From Candidatus Methanomethylicia archaeon (GTDB lineage: Archaea > Thermoproteota > Methanomethylicia > CALHIW01), in assembly GCA_938030905.1 (NCBI GenBank), contig CALHIW010000013.1:1-36664 (forward strand): DNA of 36,664 nt, given 5' to 3'. The position numbers were made by a program, and so were the translations under genes. The notes beneath the pieces were generated by a model. That model worked only from the letters and a program-made list of their open reading frames with translations, did not search any database and had not been told where the DNA came from. Below are positions 20,140 to 30,510 of the stretch, piece by piece (the stretch's first letter is position 1; each line of letters starts with the position of its first letter).

Positions 20140-20631
20140 TTACAGTAAAGAGTCTGGAAGTTTATATAGATAGATTTTATGGATATGAATGCCATGAGTA
20201 TCAATATATTCAACTCTTAAAGGCTTTAATACTGGAACCTCATAGTCATGAGATACTATACGTGAACCATTCTTCATCTCCTCAACTATACGTTTACTAA
20301 GAACCCCTAATGCTTTAGGTGTTAAGTACAGGGTAAGAATATCTACATCACTAATATCAGCCTTAAAAAGGTCCCTCCTAAATATCTTAACATTCCTAAT
20401 ACCCCTACTTCTAATCTCCCTAACTGCTTCACAAATAAGATTATTATCAATCTCATATCCTATACATCTACATCCATACAGCTCAGAAGCAAGAATAAGT
20501 ATTCTACCATCACCACATCCAAGATCAACCAGCAACTCACCTCTTAAAGGCTTAGTAAGCTCAAGCATTCTTAAAGCAACTTCAATAGGTGTCGGTAAAT
20601 AAGGAATTTCCAACCTATATAATCGATACAT
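20140..20631 (-). CDS. Class I methyltransferase resembling archaeal protein lysine methyltransferase (aKMT family)
   Basis: YLPTPIEVALRMLELTKPLRGELLVDLGCGDGRILILASE..., LTLYLTPKALGVL, RIVSHDYEV. Confidence 0.75.
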   Translation of the reverse strand: MYRLYRLEIPYLPTPIEVALRMLELTKPLRGELLVDLGCGDGRILILASELYGCRCIGYEIDNNLICEAVREIRSRGIRNVKIFRRDLFKADISDVDILTLYLTPKALGVLSKRIVEEMKNGSRIVSHDYEVPVLKPLRVEYIDTHGIHIHKIYLYKLPDSLL

Positions 20632-21031
20632 AATAATACTTAATACAAATTATTTTAAAAGCTTATCCCATACTACGCCGCCATAGACTCCCAGCCACAA
20701 TTAAGTAAAGATATACATTAACAGTTTACCCCCACCCAAATCCTAATTTTACACAGTACACCATAGCCACTTCACTTACTAACTGTCTTCATATATTCCA
20801 GTTTTCTATGCTGTGCTTCTTTAAAACATATTTTCAAGACTCTTACATATTAAGCCACATTTATATTATACCTACTAAACATTAATTCTGATTTACATCA
20901 TTAATAGATTACATCAGGAGAGTAATGTCCATAATAGCATATTGTAGCTATGAGACTACATATCGGTAAGCAGTAGACAACATGTAGGGGAATAAATAGC
21001 ATAACATATACAATTACATGATTAGAAGAAT

Positions 21032-21868
21032 CTAGCTTATATTTGATAGTAGGAATCCTATAAGTGCTACTAGCATTATGTATATCATTACGTTTTTTAC
21101 AGTTTGAGCTTTTTCTGGATTTAGAATTACCTTCAAAATGAGTAGGATATAAAGAACCCCACATACTCCTAGAATTACTGTATATACTAACCCTGCTAGT
21201 TTTGTTAAACCTATTACTATAGCTACTATAACTCCTACTAATGATAGTAGGAATGCTACCTTAGCTGAATTTTCAATACCATATACTGTTACTACTGTTT
21301 TGTAGTTGTATTTTAAATCCCCGCTCATATCCGCTATACTCTTAATGAATTCTCTAGAAGTATTTACCAGGAAAACAACTATTGAGAATAAAATTATAAA
21401 TACCGTTTTCTCGGTTTTAGCTAGTGTTAAGCCGTATATGAATGGACCTGTTACAGCTAAGCTAACTAGAAACTGGCTATATAAATTCCTCCTTAGGAAG
21501 CTATAAATATAGGCTATTATGGAGTATATGAGGGATGTTATGAGGGATGTGAGCGAGGTAAAAACATTTATTACCACTCCTGTTATTAAGAATGCTAGGC
21601 TAATATTCATTATAGATTTAGGTTTAAATATGCCTCTCGGTAATGGCTTCCAAGGCTTATTAATCTTATCCACCTCTAAATCAACAACATCATTAATAAG
21701 CATTGCGGCTGATGAAGCTAGAAACCCTGTAAGAAAGCCTATAATAATATTAATGTAGTTACCAGTTGTATAGTTTTCAGCTACAAAAATAGTGGAGATA
21801 ACAGCCAATCCAGCCATACTGCAGTTCACACATCTAATCATCCTAGTAAACTCAATAATCCTACTCAT
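21032..21868 (-). CDS. UbiA-family prenyltransferase (likely digeranylgeranylglyceryl phosphate synthase)
   Basis: NDVVDLEVDKINKPWKPLPRG and DMSGDLKYNYKTVVTVYG motifs in a polytopic membrane protein. Confidence 0.85.
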   Translation of the reverse strand: MSRIIEFTRMIRCVNCSMAGLAVISTIFVAENYTTGNYINIIIGFLTGFLASSAAMLINDVVDLEVDKINKPWKPLPRGIFKPKSIMNISLAFLITGVVINVFTSLTSLITSLIYSIIAYIYSFLRRNLYSQFLVSLAVTGPFIYGLTLAKTEKTVFIILFSIVVFLVNTSREFIKSIADMSGDLKYNYKTVVTVYGIENSAKVAFLLSLVGVIVAIVIGLTKLAGLVYTVILGVCGVLYILLILKVILNPEKAQTVKNVMIYIMLVALIGFLLSNIS

Positions 21869-22364
21869 CCTATCAACATTTCAACAAGCAATATAAACCT
21901 ATCTCTAATACTCTATAAATCTACTCATTTAGAAATATATAGATACCAATTCAGTACATGGGAAGCTGATGTCTTTCAAAATTTTAAAACAACATTGGGA
22001 AGCAATTTAACTCTATCTACTATAAATTTAAGCTATCAATTCATTTAAGTTTACATATTCCATTTCCAACTCTACCTACTCTCTTTACGAATTTACTACT
22101 TAAGAATATAAGCTATATAACTGCATAGCTTTAGGCTTACAATCATAACTATTAAAATCTAAGAAGTTTACTACATCTAATAAGTTCATAATCAATACTT
22201 CCCTAAATCATAAATTAAAGTTAAAAGTTAATATGCAAGCTATAGTTTAAGGGTTGAGGTAATAAATATGTTTACTGAAGGTAAAATTTCAAGAGCAACT
22301 AGCTATCTTAAATGATTTAGTAGGTTCACTGAATATTTATATTTATGTATAAAATTAGTAATCT

Positions 22365-22979
22365 ATGTCTCAAACTAGGTTAAAGGAGAAACTTCTAAAA
22401 TTACTTAGTGAAGATGTAGAGTTTAGATATGCTGTACTTGGCTTACTAGGTATTCAGGAAGTATTAAGTGCAATCAAATCACTCCAAGAACAAGTAGCTA
22501 ACAATACAAGTGCAATCAAATCACTCCAAGAACAAGTAGCTATGCATACTGAGATACTTGAAGTTCATGCTAGAAGTGTTGAGAAAATATCTTCTAAGAT
22601 AGATGCTCTCGGAGTTAGGTGGGGGATCATTACTGAGGAGACATTTAGAGAATCAATAAAGTACCTAGTTGAAGATTTACTAAAGATATATAAGACTGAT
22701 AAATGGATTCATTATGATAGGGACGGATTTGTATATGGTTATCCTAGTACAGTAGAGGCAGATCTCCTAATTAAGAATAAGGAGCACATAATCGTAGAGT
22801 TTAAATCTCATGCTGACAGATCAGATATTAGCGAACTATTTAAAATAGGACAGCTATATGGAAAAATAACTGGAGTAAAACCAAAAATGCTTATGATAGC
22901 CTCAGCAATTAGGAGAAAAGCAAAGGAATTAGCAGATAAGATAGAAATAGAATGTAGGGGAACAGTACTAGAATACTAG
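22365..22979 (+). CDS. DUF3782-like coiled-coil protein with PD-(D/E)XK nuclease-like C-terminus
   Basis: Coiled-coil heptads (AIKSLQEQVA)x2, C-terminal VEADLLIKNKEHIIVEFKSHAD matching a D...ExK pattern. Confidence 0.7.
   Translation: MSQTRLKEKLLKLLSEDVEFRYAVLGLLGIQEVLSAIKSLQEQVANNTSAIKSLQEQVAMHTEILEVHARSVEKISSKIDALGVRWGIITEETFRESIKYLVEDLLKIYKTDKWIHYDRDGFVYGYPSTVEADLLIKNKEHIIVEFKSHADRSDISELFKIGQLYGKITGVKPKMLMIASAIRRKAKELADKIEIECRGTVLEY
22466..22542. repeat. Two exact 35-bp direct copies (period 42 bp) inside the DUF3782-like gene
   Basis: AAGTGCAATCAAATCACTCCAAGAACAAGTAGCTA at 22466-22500 and 22508-22542. Confidence 0.95.
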
Positions 22980-23281
22980 TTATCACTCTTATAAAGTCCT
23001 CATAACCATTAGATATTAGTATCTAAACTTGTATTAGATAGTATATAAGCCTTTTCTATACGGCTTTCCATATGACTTATATGTAGATGTAGAAATGTTA
23101 AGGGATCCCGGGAAGTTGTGGGTTTAAGATAAATACTTAGCTTTCTATTATCTAAGAGTATGAATAAGGCAGCTGTAGATAGATAACTCTAGAGGCTAGG
23201 GGAAATGATAAGTTATGATGATTCAAATAGGGAGGTAAAAATTTATGCAATAGATATTTAAGAATTGCTATTTATCAAAAG

Positions 23282-23340
23282 GATACTGTCAAGTTAGTAC
23301 ATGTAAGCATGTACGGTTAATGGCTTAACTTGACAATATC
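23282..23340. repeat. 59-bp nested inverted-repeat mini-element (MITE-like)
   Basis: Outer arms GATACTGTCAAGTTA / TAACTTGACAATATC (14/15), inner GTACATG-TAAG-CATGTAC, and GTTAA-TGGC-TTAAC; outer arms resemble IS ends at 24770 and 25446. Confidence 0.8.
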
Positions 23341-23366
23341 TACTAAAAGTGAGGAGTATCCTAACT

Positions 23367-24719
23367 CTAATAAGATTGCTTGGTCTTCATGGCTTCATTA
23401 ATCATTCTAATTTCAGCCTTTACAACTTCATCCCATGATCCATAAGTTTCTAAGAGCTTGAGAGTTAACATATCTTCGTGCAGCTCAGCTAATCTATCTA
23501 AATCCATTTTTAAGGATATTAATAATTTTATAAGCCATAGCATTAATATCATACTCCGAAACGGTTAGAACAGCTTTAATACCACTATAAGTAGACTTTA
23601 TTGCTGGAATATCATATGCAACTACAGTTGTTCCAAGAGCTAAACTTTCCAAAACAATTAGAGGAAAAGCATCTTTATGTGATGGATAAATAAGAGTTCT
23701 TGCCTTAGATATGATTTTAATATGATTATTTCTATCTACATATCCTAAATACTCCACATTTTTACTAAGATTAAACCTTCTCAGCAATCTTTCAAACTCC
23801 CCCCTTACCCTTTGCTTAGTGAAAGCGCCAGTTATAATTAGCTTTGCATCTGGAAGCTTTGATATTACTTTACGCCAAATATAGGGTATTTCTAAAACTC
23901 CTTTTTCACATGTAAGCCTAGCTGAAAATACAGCATAGTTGTCTTTAGTATAACTCCTATACTTAATTAATTCATTATCGTAAGCATTAGATGGATGTAA
24001 AAACCCTACTACACTTACAATATTTCCTTAGCCCTGAAACTATAAATGGAGCTTCGGAAACTGAAGCTATGAACCCCAATCTAGGGCTTCTAATAATATC
24101 ATTATATACTTTCTTTATGTACATATTAGTATATGAGGCTAAGAGATGCTTTATGCTTAATCTAAGTATATTCCACTTCTCCATGGAAAGAAAGTGAAAC
24201 ATAACCTTTAAATTTTCATAGTAAGGTTCAAGCTGAAGCAAAATACCAAAGGGTTTTTTGGAGCTTGTTAGCAATATAGCTTGCCATAATTACAGCATCC
24301 ATAGCTTCATGGAGGGAGTATATGAAGTCCACCTTAAATGTTTTTATATCCTCCAGGTACTTGTTTGAGGTTTCATACTCAATCTTCCTAATCCTTAATA
24401 GTTTATGAGCTGTCACTCTCCTTTTAAGATCAATCTCTACCTCATCTAATACTTCTTCCAATATATTCCATACATTACTAGGAATAATAACTCCCTTTAT
24501 GGATAGGTAGTTAAATATCTTGTTGAATTCATTTAGAATGTCTTCCCTATTAGCTAAGCCAATACGTATTTTAGCTAGTACATCACTATATAATTCATTA
24601 TATGGTATAAATAGTACTGGCTCAACATTATAATTAATGTAACGTGTAATAACATTAAAAGCTCTTCTTGCACCGCCGCCAAGCTCTAAGAAGGGGTTTG
24701 CAACTACTATAAGCCTCAT
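23367..24719 (-). pseudogene. Family 4-like (GT-B) glycosyltransferase disrupted by about three single-base frameshifts
   Basis: ORF pieces 24228-24719, 23987-24274, 23494-23787 and 23367-23552 read as one GT-B protein (ANPFLELGGGARRAFN... ; VVGFLHPSNAYDNELIKY...NYAVFSARLTCEKGVLEIPYIWRKVISKLPDAKLIITG ; IYPSHKDAFPLIVLESLALGTTVVAYDIPAI). Confidence 0.85.
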
Positions 24720-24769
24720 TAAACTAAAATGGTTTTCAAGGAATTTAAATATTTTTCGATAATGTTAGA

Positions 24770-25446
24770 GATACTGATAAGATAAGCTCACCATCCTAAA
24801 GGTGGAGTCTGAGGCTTTGATGGATTCTTAAGTAGTTATACTCATATGTTAGGATTTGATCTGTGGCTTCAAAATCTACAATTCCTCTTGATGTGGCATT
24901 TAAATTGTTATGGAGGCTTTTAGATGCTCTTCACTGCTCTGAAGTAGTGCTTTATAGTATTTAAGCTAGGCGATTTCAAAGCTCATGGATACATGAACCA
25001 CCTCCACAGAATCCAGGCTTATTCCCTACATGCCCTCAGGACCATCTTATGAACTTATAGGTGTAAAGGCTAGACTGATACTTGGGCATAAATGGCTATT
25101 ATTTCCCGATTCTACATCAATCACCCCCAAGATAGAGCCATCTACCCCCTGAAGCTTTGCCTCCACCCTATCAATTACTACATGACCCCCTGTTTGGAGG
25201 CCATGATGAGCTAGAGATTCAAACCTATGAATCATAGCCCTACAGCCCCCGCTTACCCTAACAAGCCAACAATGCCCAGCCATCCCCATGCCTAAACAGC
25301 TAAATAAGGATTACCCCAGCCTCAATAAAACATCACTACGTATGAAGAGCCATTTATCCTTACAGCCTCCAAAGCTTAAGGCATCCATAAATACTAACCC
25401 AAAGAAAGCCTGAAGGAGTTTCTAAAAACCTTATCTTGTCAGTATC
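24770..25446 (-). mobile_element. Degenerate IS with terminal inverted repeats and DDE/integrase-type transposase remnant
   Basis: TIRs GATACTGATAAGATAAG (24770-24786) and CTTATCTTGTCAGTATC (25430-25446), 16/17 match; minus-strand fragments VVIDRVEAKLQGVDGSILGVIDVESG and YEYNYLRIHQSLRLHL. Confidence 0.7.
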
Positions 25447-25451
25447 ATATT

Positions 25452-25560
25452 AGAAGCTATGTGAACTTTAGATGTGAAAGTATATTAGTTAATGGTTTAA
25501 GTTAACAAACTAGCATTAAATGGGTTTGCTGAAAACTTCAATAATTAAGTTAGGTCTGCG
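25452..25560. repeat. Dispersed non-coding repeat, copy 2, abutting the IS end
   Basis: TGAACTTTAGATGTGAAAGTATAT... aligns with 9864-9965. Confidence 0.6.
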
Positions 25561-25893
25561 TGTGATTCTTCTAATTTTCTTTTACTTATATTGTTTATGA
25601 GTCTAGAACTCTTTATTTGTCTGATGGGAAGATGCCTTCTTTACATGTCTTCATGAGGGGGATAAAGGGTATAAAAGGGATAAGCAATAATTATGAGGTT
25701 TGAGAATTTATAATCTAGATATAGCTTAAGCAGGTTGTTATGGAAGTTGTTAAGTAAATAATAGGTATAAGATACTGAGCTTGATAGATTAAGGGTAAGC
25801 TTAGGCTTGATGAGGAGTCTAGACTTAGTAGTAAAGATGAAAGATTGCAGCTTCATAAGAAGTACCAATGTGTAGATTTCTATTATTTCGTCC

Positions 25894-26743
25894 TTAATAT
25901 CTAGTGTATAAATACTTTGTGGGGCATAAGTACCCCTGAAGTTTACCAGCCTCAGTAACCATTACGTAAGGAATTATTAATGGATTACCTCTACTTATAG
26001 ATGCAATAATTGATTTCAATATGTTTTTAATTATTAATTTATAAATTGATTTGCTATTAATGAATTCCATCATTTTAATACCAGCTGAATTCCATCTAGA
26101 TTTCTTAAATGCTTCCTACATAGATGTAGGAGTATAATGCTTTGCAGTATAGTCTAATAGTATCCTCCACTTGTATCCTTGAGTAACTACGTGTCTAAGT
26201 AAATGATAATCTTCATATGCTGCAAGCCATGCTGGTGGGTTCCAGCTTGCAACTATATCAGTTATTAGATATTGTATTTGTAGTATAACCTCTAAAAGCA
26301 TAGGGATTTATAGATGTTACATCAATAATTCTACTTGGATATATTTTATATAACCTTTTTAAATTCCAGAGAGAATATTCAGTAGCGTACGTTAAGTTTA
26401 TATTTATATGTAATCCATGAACTGCACCTACACCACCATCTAGTATGCTTGTAAGTTTAGTAAACCATCCACTAGTTAACTCAATATCGTCGTCGATAAA
26501 TACAAAGGAGTCCGTATCAACATACTTAACTCCGAGTCTTCTTGCATATGCAAGCTTAGCTCTAGTCTTCACTATAATAGCATCTGGAAAAATTGATTTA
26601 ATAGTATGAACTGTATCATCATATGAATAATTATCAACAACTACCAAATGACAAATAGGTACTTCACGTTTAATTGATGATAGACATCGTTTAAACCATG
26701 GTTTACAACTATTATACGTACACATCACAGCATCCAGTACCAT
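25894..26743 (-). pseudogene. Family 2 (GT-A) glycosyltransferase with a frameshift and an in-frame stop
   Basis: DAVMCTYNSCKPWFKRCLSSIKREVPICHLVVVDNYSYDDT..., FVFIDDDIELTSGWF; continues in ORF 26116-26301 and past a stop as KKSRWNSAGIKMMEFINSKS...VMVTEAGKLQGYLCPTKYLYTRY*. Confidence 0.8.
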
Positions 26744-27029
26744 ACATACTAAATTTACTAAAGAAACTTATAAACTGTAAACTTAGTTGCAGTTAAGGTT
26801 TATGGAGCATATTGGATAGACTAACTTAAACAATGCCTTGCCACATGATTTCGCTTTTTATACTTCTTTACTGGTCCTAGTCTAAGTTACAAATGCTTTT
26901 CGAATTGCGAATCAAGGTAAAACAGTGGAGGTCATTCCTTCGCTATAAGAAAGCTTAATTACGCAACAAAACAACATTAAGCTTCCTAACATAAGGTTAA
27001 GAGATATATTGATAGGATAGAATATATGT

Positions 27030-27720
27030 TTTAGATGATGATGTTAAGATAAGGCTTTGGGTTCAAGGAATGTTTTCTTTGGAGAGTTTGTTTAGATGTT
27101 TAAGTGGTTTCTCGAAGCTGTTAGAAAGCTAAGATATTTAAGCATAATGAGGATTCGCTTACTCATAAGGTTAGCTGTATTAATGGCTGTTTAAGTTACG
27201 GGTTATGACCATTATGTTGGCTCAGATCCTTAGGTCAAGGCTCTGCTATTATTGGTTCAAAGTTAGGAAGCTCCAGTCTATGTAAGCTAGGTAAGAGGGA
27301 TATTGCAGTTAATGAAGCAAACTGAGGGTGGAAAGCTGTGACTATTTGTTGCTACAGTGTGAATTCCAAAGAATAGCCGTACATGCTAACTAATAGTGTT
27401 CAGCAATGAATACTGTATATGTTCTTAAAGAGGATTAGGCTCTACCTTATAAGTCATTAATTCTAGTTGATAAGGCTCATGGTATTTGAATGTTCCTTAA
27501 GAGCTTTAGGATCAAATAGACACATATTACTGCGGATTAAGAAACGGGATTGAAAAGCTATTCAGAGCTCTGAAGGATAGGATGAAGGTTTCACAATAAC
27601 TTTCCATCTAAGAGGGAGAAGGAAAGATTAGGAAAATTTTGATGACTGATGTTTGCTATTTCCTCAAAAGCTAAGGATTTACCTTTAGTACTATTGGAGG
27701 CTATGGCTTTAGATAAGGCG
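27030..27720 (+). mobile_element. Degenerate DDE transposase remnant (second, different IS)
   Basis: Frame-shifting segments: IAVNETKL, SLILVDKAHWYLNVLKELRIKYTHI, LRNGIEKLFRALKDRMKVFHNNFPSKREKE, resembling archaeal IS transposase C-termini. Confidence 0.65.
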
Positions 27721-27969
27721 ATCATTGCATTTAAAGCCGGCAGTGTATCTGAGGTTATTAGGATAAATATAATAATAGTATTCTTACAGAAACTGAATAT
27801 AGTTTAATTAAAAATTCAATAAAAAATTAATTTGCAATGAAGAATTACATAGAAAATTAGAGGCTATACTCACATACAGCTTGTAAGTTTCCTACATACG
27901 AAAATTTTATTAAAACTATAAAAACACTTAAGACAGTAAAAATATAAATTTTAAAGTTTCACTTCTACT

Positions 27970-28992
27970 ATGACCCATATAGTTTATATAGTTGATTCAC
28001 TATCTTCATTTAGACTACGTGACTATAAGATACTTAAGGAGATGGGATTTAAAATAGAGGTTGTAGAGGCACAATCAATTATTAGATTAGCGAGTAAAAG
28101 CTTTATTAAAGGTTTTAAGGGGGATGTTTTTTATGCATGGTATGCTACCTCACCCGGTCTTACAGCAGTAATTTTAGGTAAATTTTACCGAAAGCCAAGC
28201 ATCGTAAATGTTGCTGGATTTGAAGTCTGTAAGCAAGAAGATATTGGATACGGTTTAAGAATAACCAACCCTGAAAAAGTTAAATATGTAAAGTATACTT
28301 TACGAAATGCTACAAGAATTATTGCTGCTTCTCAATATTTAGCTGATGTGATTAATGAAGTTGAACCTCAATCTAATACTGAAGTTATATACAATAGTGT
28401 TGATACTTCTAAGTTTTCCCCCTCACAAGCCTTAACCAAGAAAAGATTACTTGTAAGTATTGGAATTTTATCCAAGGAAAATATTGTTAAAAAGGGCTTC
28501 CATACTTTACTTAATGCTATGCCGATTATTCTGAAGCATGATAAAAATATTAGGTTAATACTTATTGGAGAGAAGAGAGATGGCTACCCAATACTACTTA
28601 GAATGGTGAAAAAACTAAAAATTGAGAATAACGTTACTTTCACAGGGTTCATTGATGAAGATATGCTGATATCTATTCTAAGAAAAGCAATGGTATATGT
28701 GCATCCAGCTGGTCATGAAAGCTTTGGTATCTCTATAGCTGAGGCTATGAGCTGCAGCTTACCAGTTATAACAACTAGAAGAGGAGCTATACCAGAGGTT
28801 GTTGGTGATGCTGGATTATATGTTCCATTTAATGATGAATACTCACTAGCTGAAAACATTCTAACACTACTAAGCAATGAAGAACTTAGAAGAGAACTCT
28901 CTGTAAAGGCTAGGGAGAGAGTTGTTAAAATGTTTGATGTAAGGATTAGAGCTAAAAGATTAAAGGAGTTAATTAGCAGAGTTACAGCTTAA
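27970..28992 (+). CDS. Glycosyltransferase family 4 (GT-B)
   Basis: VHPAGHESFGISIAEAMSCSLPVITTRRGAIPEVVGDAGLYVP motif. Confidence 0.9.
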   Translation: MTHIVYIVDSLSSFRLRDYKILKEMGFKIEVVEAQSIIRLASKSFIKGFKGDVFYAWYATSPGLTAVILGKFYRKPSIVNVAGFEVCKQEDIGYGLRITNPEKVKYVKYTLRNATRIIAASQYLADVINEVEPQSNTEVIYNSVDTSKFSPSQALTKKRLLVSIGILSKENIVKKGFHTLLNAMPIILKHDKNIRLILIGEKRDGYPILLRMVKKLKIENNVTFTGFIDEDMLISILRKAMVYVHPAGHESFGISIAEAMSCSLPVITTRRGAIPEVVGDAGLYVPFNDEYSLAENILTLLSNEELRRELSVKARERVVKMFDVRIRAKRLKELISRVTA

Positions 28993-29166
28993 AGATTTCC
29001 TTAACTATATTAACCATTCTTCATAAATCCCTCCATTATTAAATGATGGAGAGAATGAAGGTTTACTAATTCATTGAATACCTTTCTCATCTCTACCAAT
29101 ATGGATTTGTTTATACTACCTTGACAAATCAGTCTTTACCGTTTTAGGTCTCTCAATAGATGCTTT

Positions 29167-30510
29167 TTATATATTACCAACACCTAAATAAACGAATCCT
29201 AACTTCGAAACCTCCTTACTCAAAACATTCCTTCCATCTATGATTACCCTGCACCTCATTTCTCTTGCCATCTTTTCTAAATTAAGGCTCTTAAATTCCT
29301 CATGATCAGTTGCGATTATTACAGCATCAATGCCTTTAAAATCCTCTTTCCATTTAGCTCCGAATTTTTCTGCGTCTCCTCTACTGCAGAGAGGATCGTA
29401 GGCGTAAACCTCAACATTCCGTTTCTTTAGTTCTCTTATTATTTCTAAAGCTGGACTATTTATGAATTCCTTAACGCCACCCCTAAAACTTAATCCTAAA
29501 ACCAAAATTCTGCTACCATTTAAAAGCTTCTCAACTTCGTTAAGTCCCTTTATTGCCAGCTCAACTATATGCTTCGGCATTGCATCGTTTATCTCTCTTG
29601 CAGTTCTTATAAGTCTTGGATTTGTCTTTTTAGCTAAGTTTATTACAAACCAAGGATAGACTGGAATACAGTGTCCGCCAACACCGGCTCCAGGCATGTG
29701 GAGATGACAGTAGGGCTGGGTGTTTGCAGCTTTAAAGATCTCTAAAGCATTTAACCCATGCTCTTCACACCATAAGGCCAACTCATTTGCTAGGGCAATA
29801 TTAACGTCTCTGTATATCCCCTCAAAAACCTTGACAGCCTCGGCGGTTTTTATTGAGCTAACTGGGATAACCCCCTTCTTGTTTATTGCCTCATAGATTC
29901 CAATAACAGCTTCAAGGGTTTCCTTATCACTTGCACCAACTATCTTTGGATATTTTTCAGTTATATCTCTTATTGCGGTCCCGCTCATTACCCTTTCAGG
30001 AGCGTGGGCTAAACCAAATTCTCCAAGCTTTAATCCACTTTTCTCTAGAATTGGAATTAAGCTTTCAGTAGTGCCTGGGGGCATTGTAGCCTCGGTTATA
30101 ACTATATCTCCCTTCTTCAAACCTTGAGAAATTTTATAGGTAACATCATAAACAGGCTCAAGCTTAATTTCCCTGTCATTAGCTAAGGTTGGAACCAGAA
30201 TTACCATAACATCTGCCTTTTTTGCTGCTTCAACACCATCATTTGTGGCTTCTAGCCTACCCTCCTCAACGTTTCTTCTTACGAGTTCATCTAATTCAGG
30301 CTCTTCTTTAATGTGATTTTCTCCCTTATTTACCATCTTAACAATTTTTTCGTTAACATCAACACCTACTACCTTAGTGTGTTCTGCAAATATAGCGGCT
30401 AAGGGCAATCCAATCCTACCAAGACCATAAACAGCTATAGAAACCTTTCCTTCTTTAAGGACCCTCTTAACCTCCTCCCTATTCAGACCAATCAGCTTCA
30501 CCTCAATCAC
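29167..30510 (-). CDS. wecC: Nucleotide-sugar dehydrogenase, UDP-N-acetyl-D-mannosamine dehydrogenase type
   Basis: SIAVYGLGRIGLPLAAIFAE, catalytic GAGVGGHCIPVYPWF, GLSFRGGVKEFINSPALEI; GTG start at 30510. Confidence 0.88.
   Translation of the reverse strand: MIEVKLIGLNREEVKRVLKEGKVSIAVYGLGRIGLPLAAIFAEHTKVVGVDVNEKIVKMVNKGENHIKEEPELDELVRRNVEEGRLEATNDGVEAAKKADVMVILVPTLANDREIKLEPVYDVTYKISQGLKKGDIVITEATMPPGTTESLIPILEKSGLKLGEFGLAHAPERVMSGTAIRDITEKYPKIVGASDKETLEAVIGIYEAINKKGVIPVSSIKTAEAVKVFEGIYRDVNIALANELALWCEEHGLNALEIFKAANTQPYCHLHMPGAGVGGHCIPVYPWFVINLAKKTNPRLIRTAREINDAMPKHIVELAIKGLNEVEKLLNGSRILVLGLSFRGGVKEFINSPALEIIRELKKRNVEVYAYDPLCSRGDAEKFGAKWKEDFKGIDAVIIATDHEEFKSLNLEKMAREMRCRVIIDGRNVLSKEVSKLGFVYLGVGNI

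Noticed and set aside
20901-21164. 87-aa ORF (minus)
   Set aside because: Overlaps the 3' end of the UbiA gene in another frame; no recognisable domain.
23205-23280. Possible C/D box sRNA (ATGATGA near 23216)
   Set aside because: No convincing D box (CTGA) or D'/C' arrangement at suitable spacing.
25195-25260. tRNA-like GATTCAAACC stretch
   Set aside because: No matching acceptor stem or cloverleaf; it falls in the transposase remnant coding sequence.
25641-25868. 75-aa ORF (minus)
   Set aside because: Low-complexity hydrophobic sequence in a degraded region; no support.
26819-27205. Recurring GTTTAAGTTA / TAACTTAAAC words
   Set aside because: Short AT-rich words expected by chance at this composition; could not be extended into convincing repeats.
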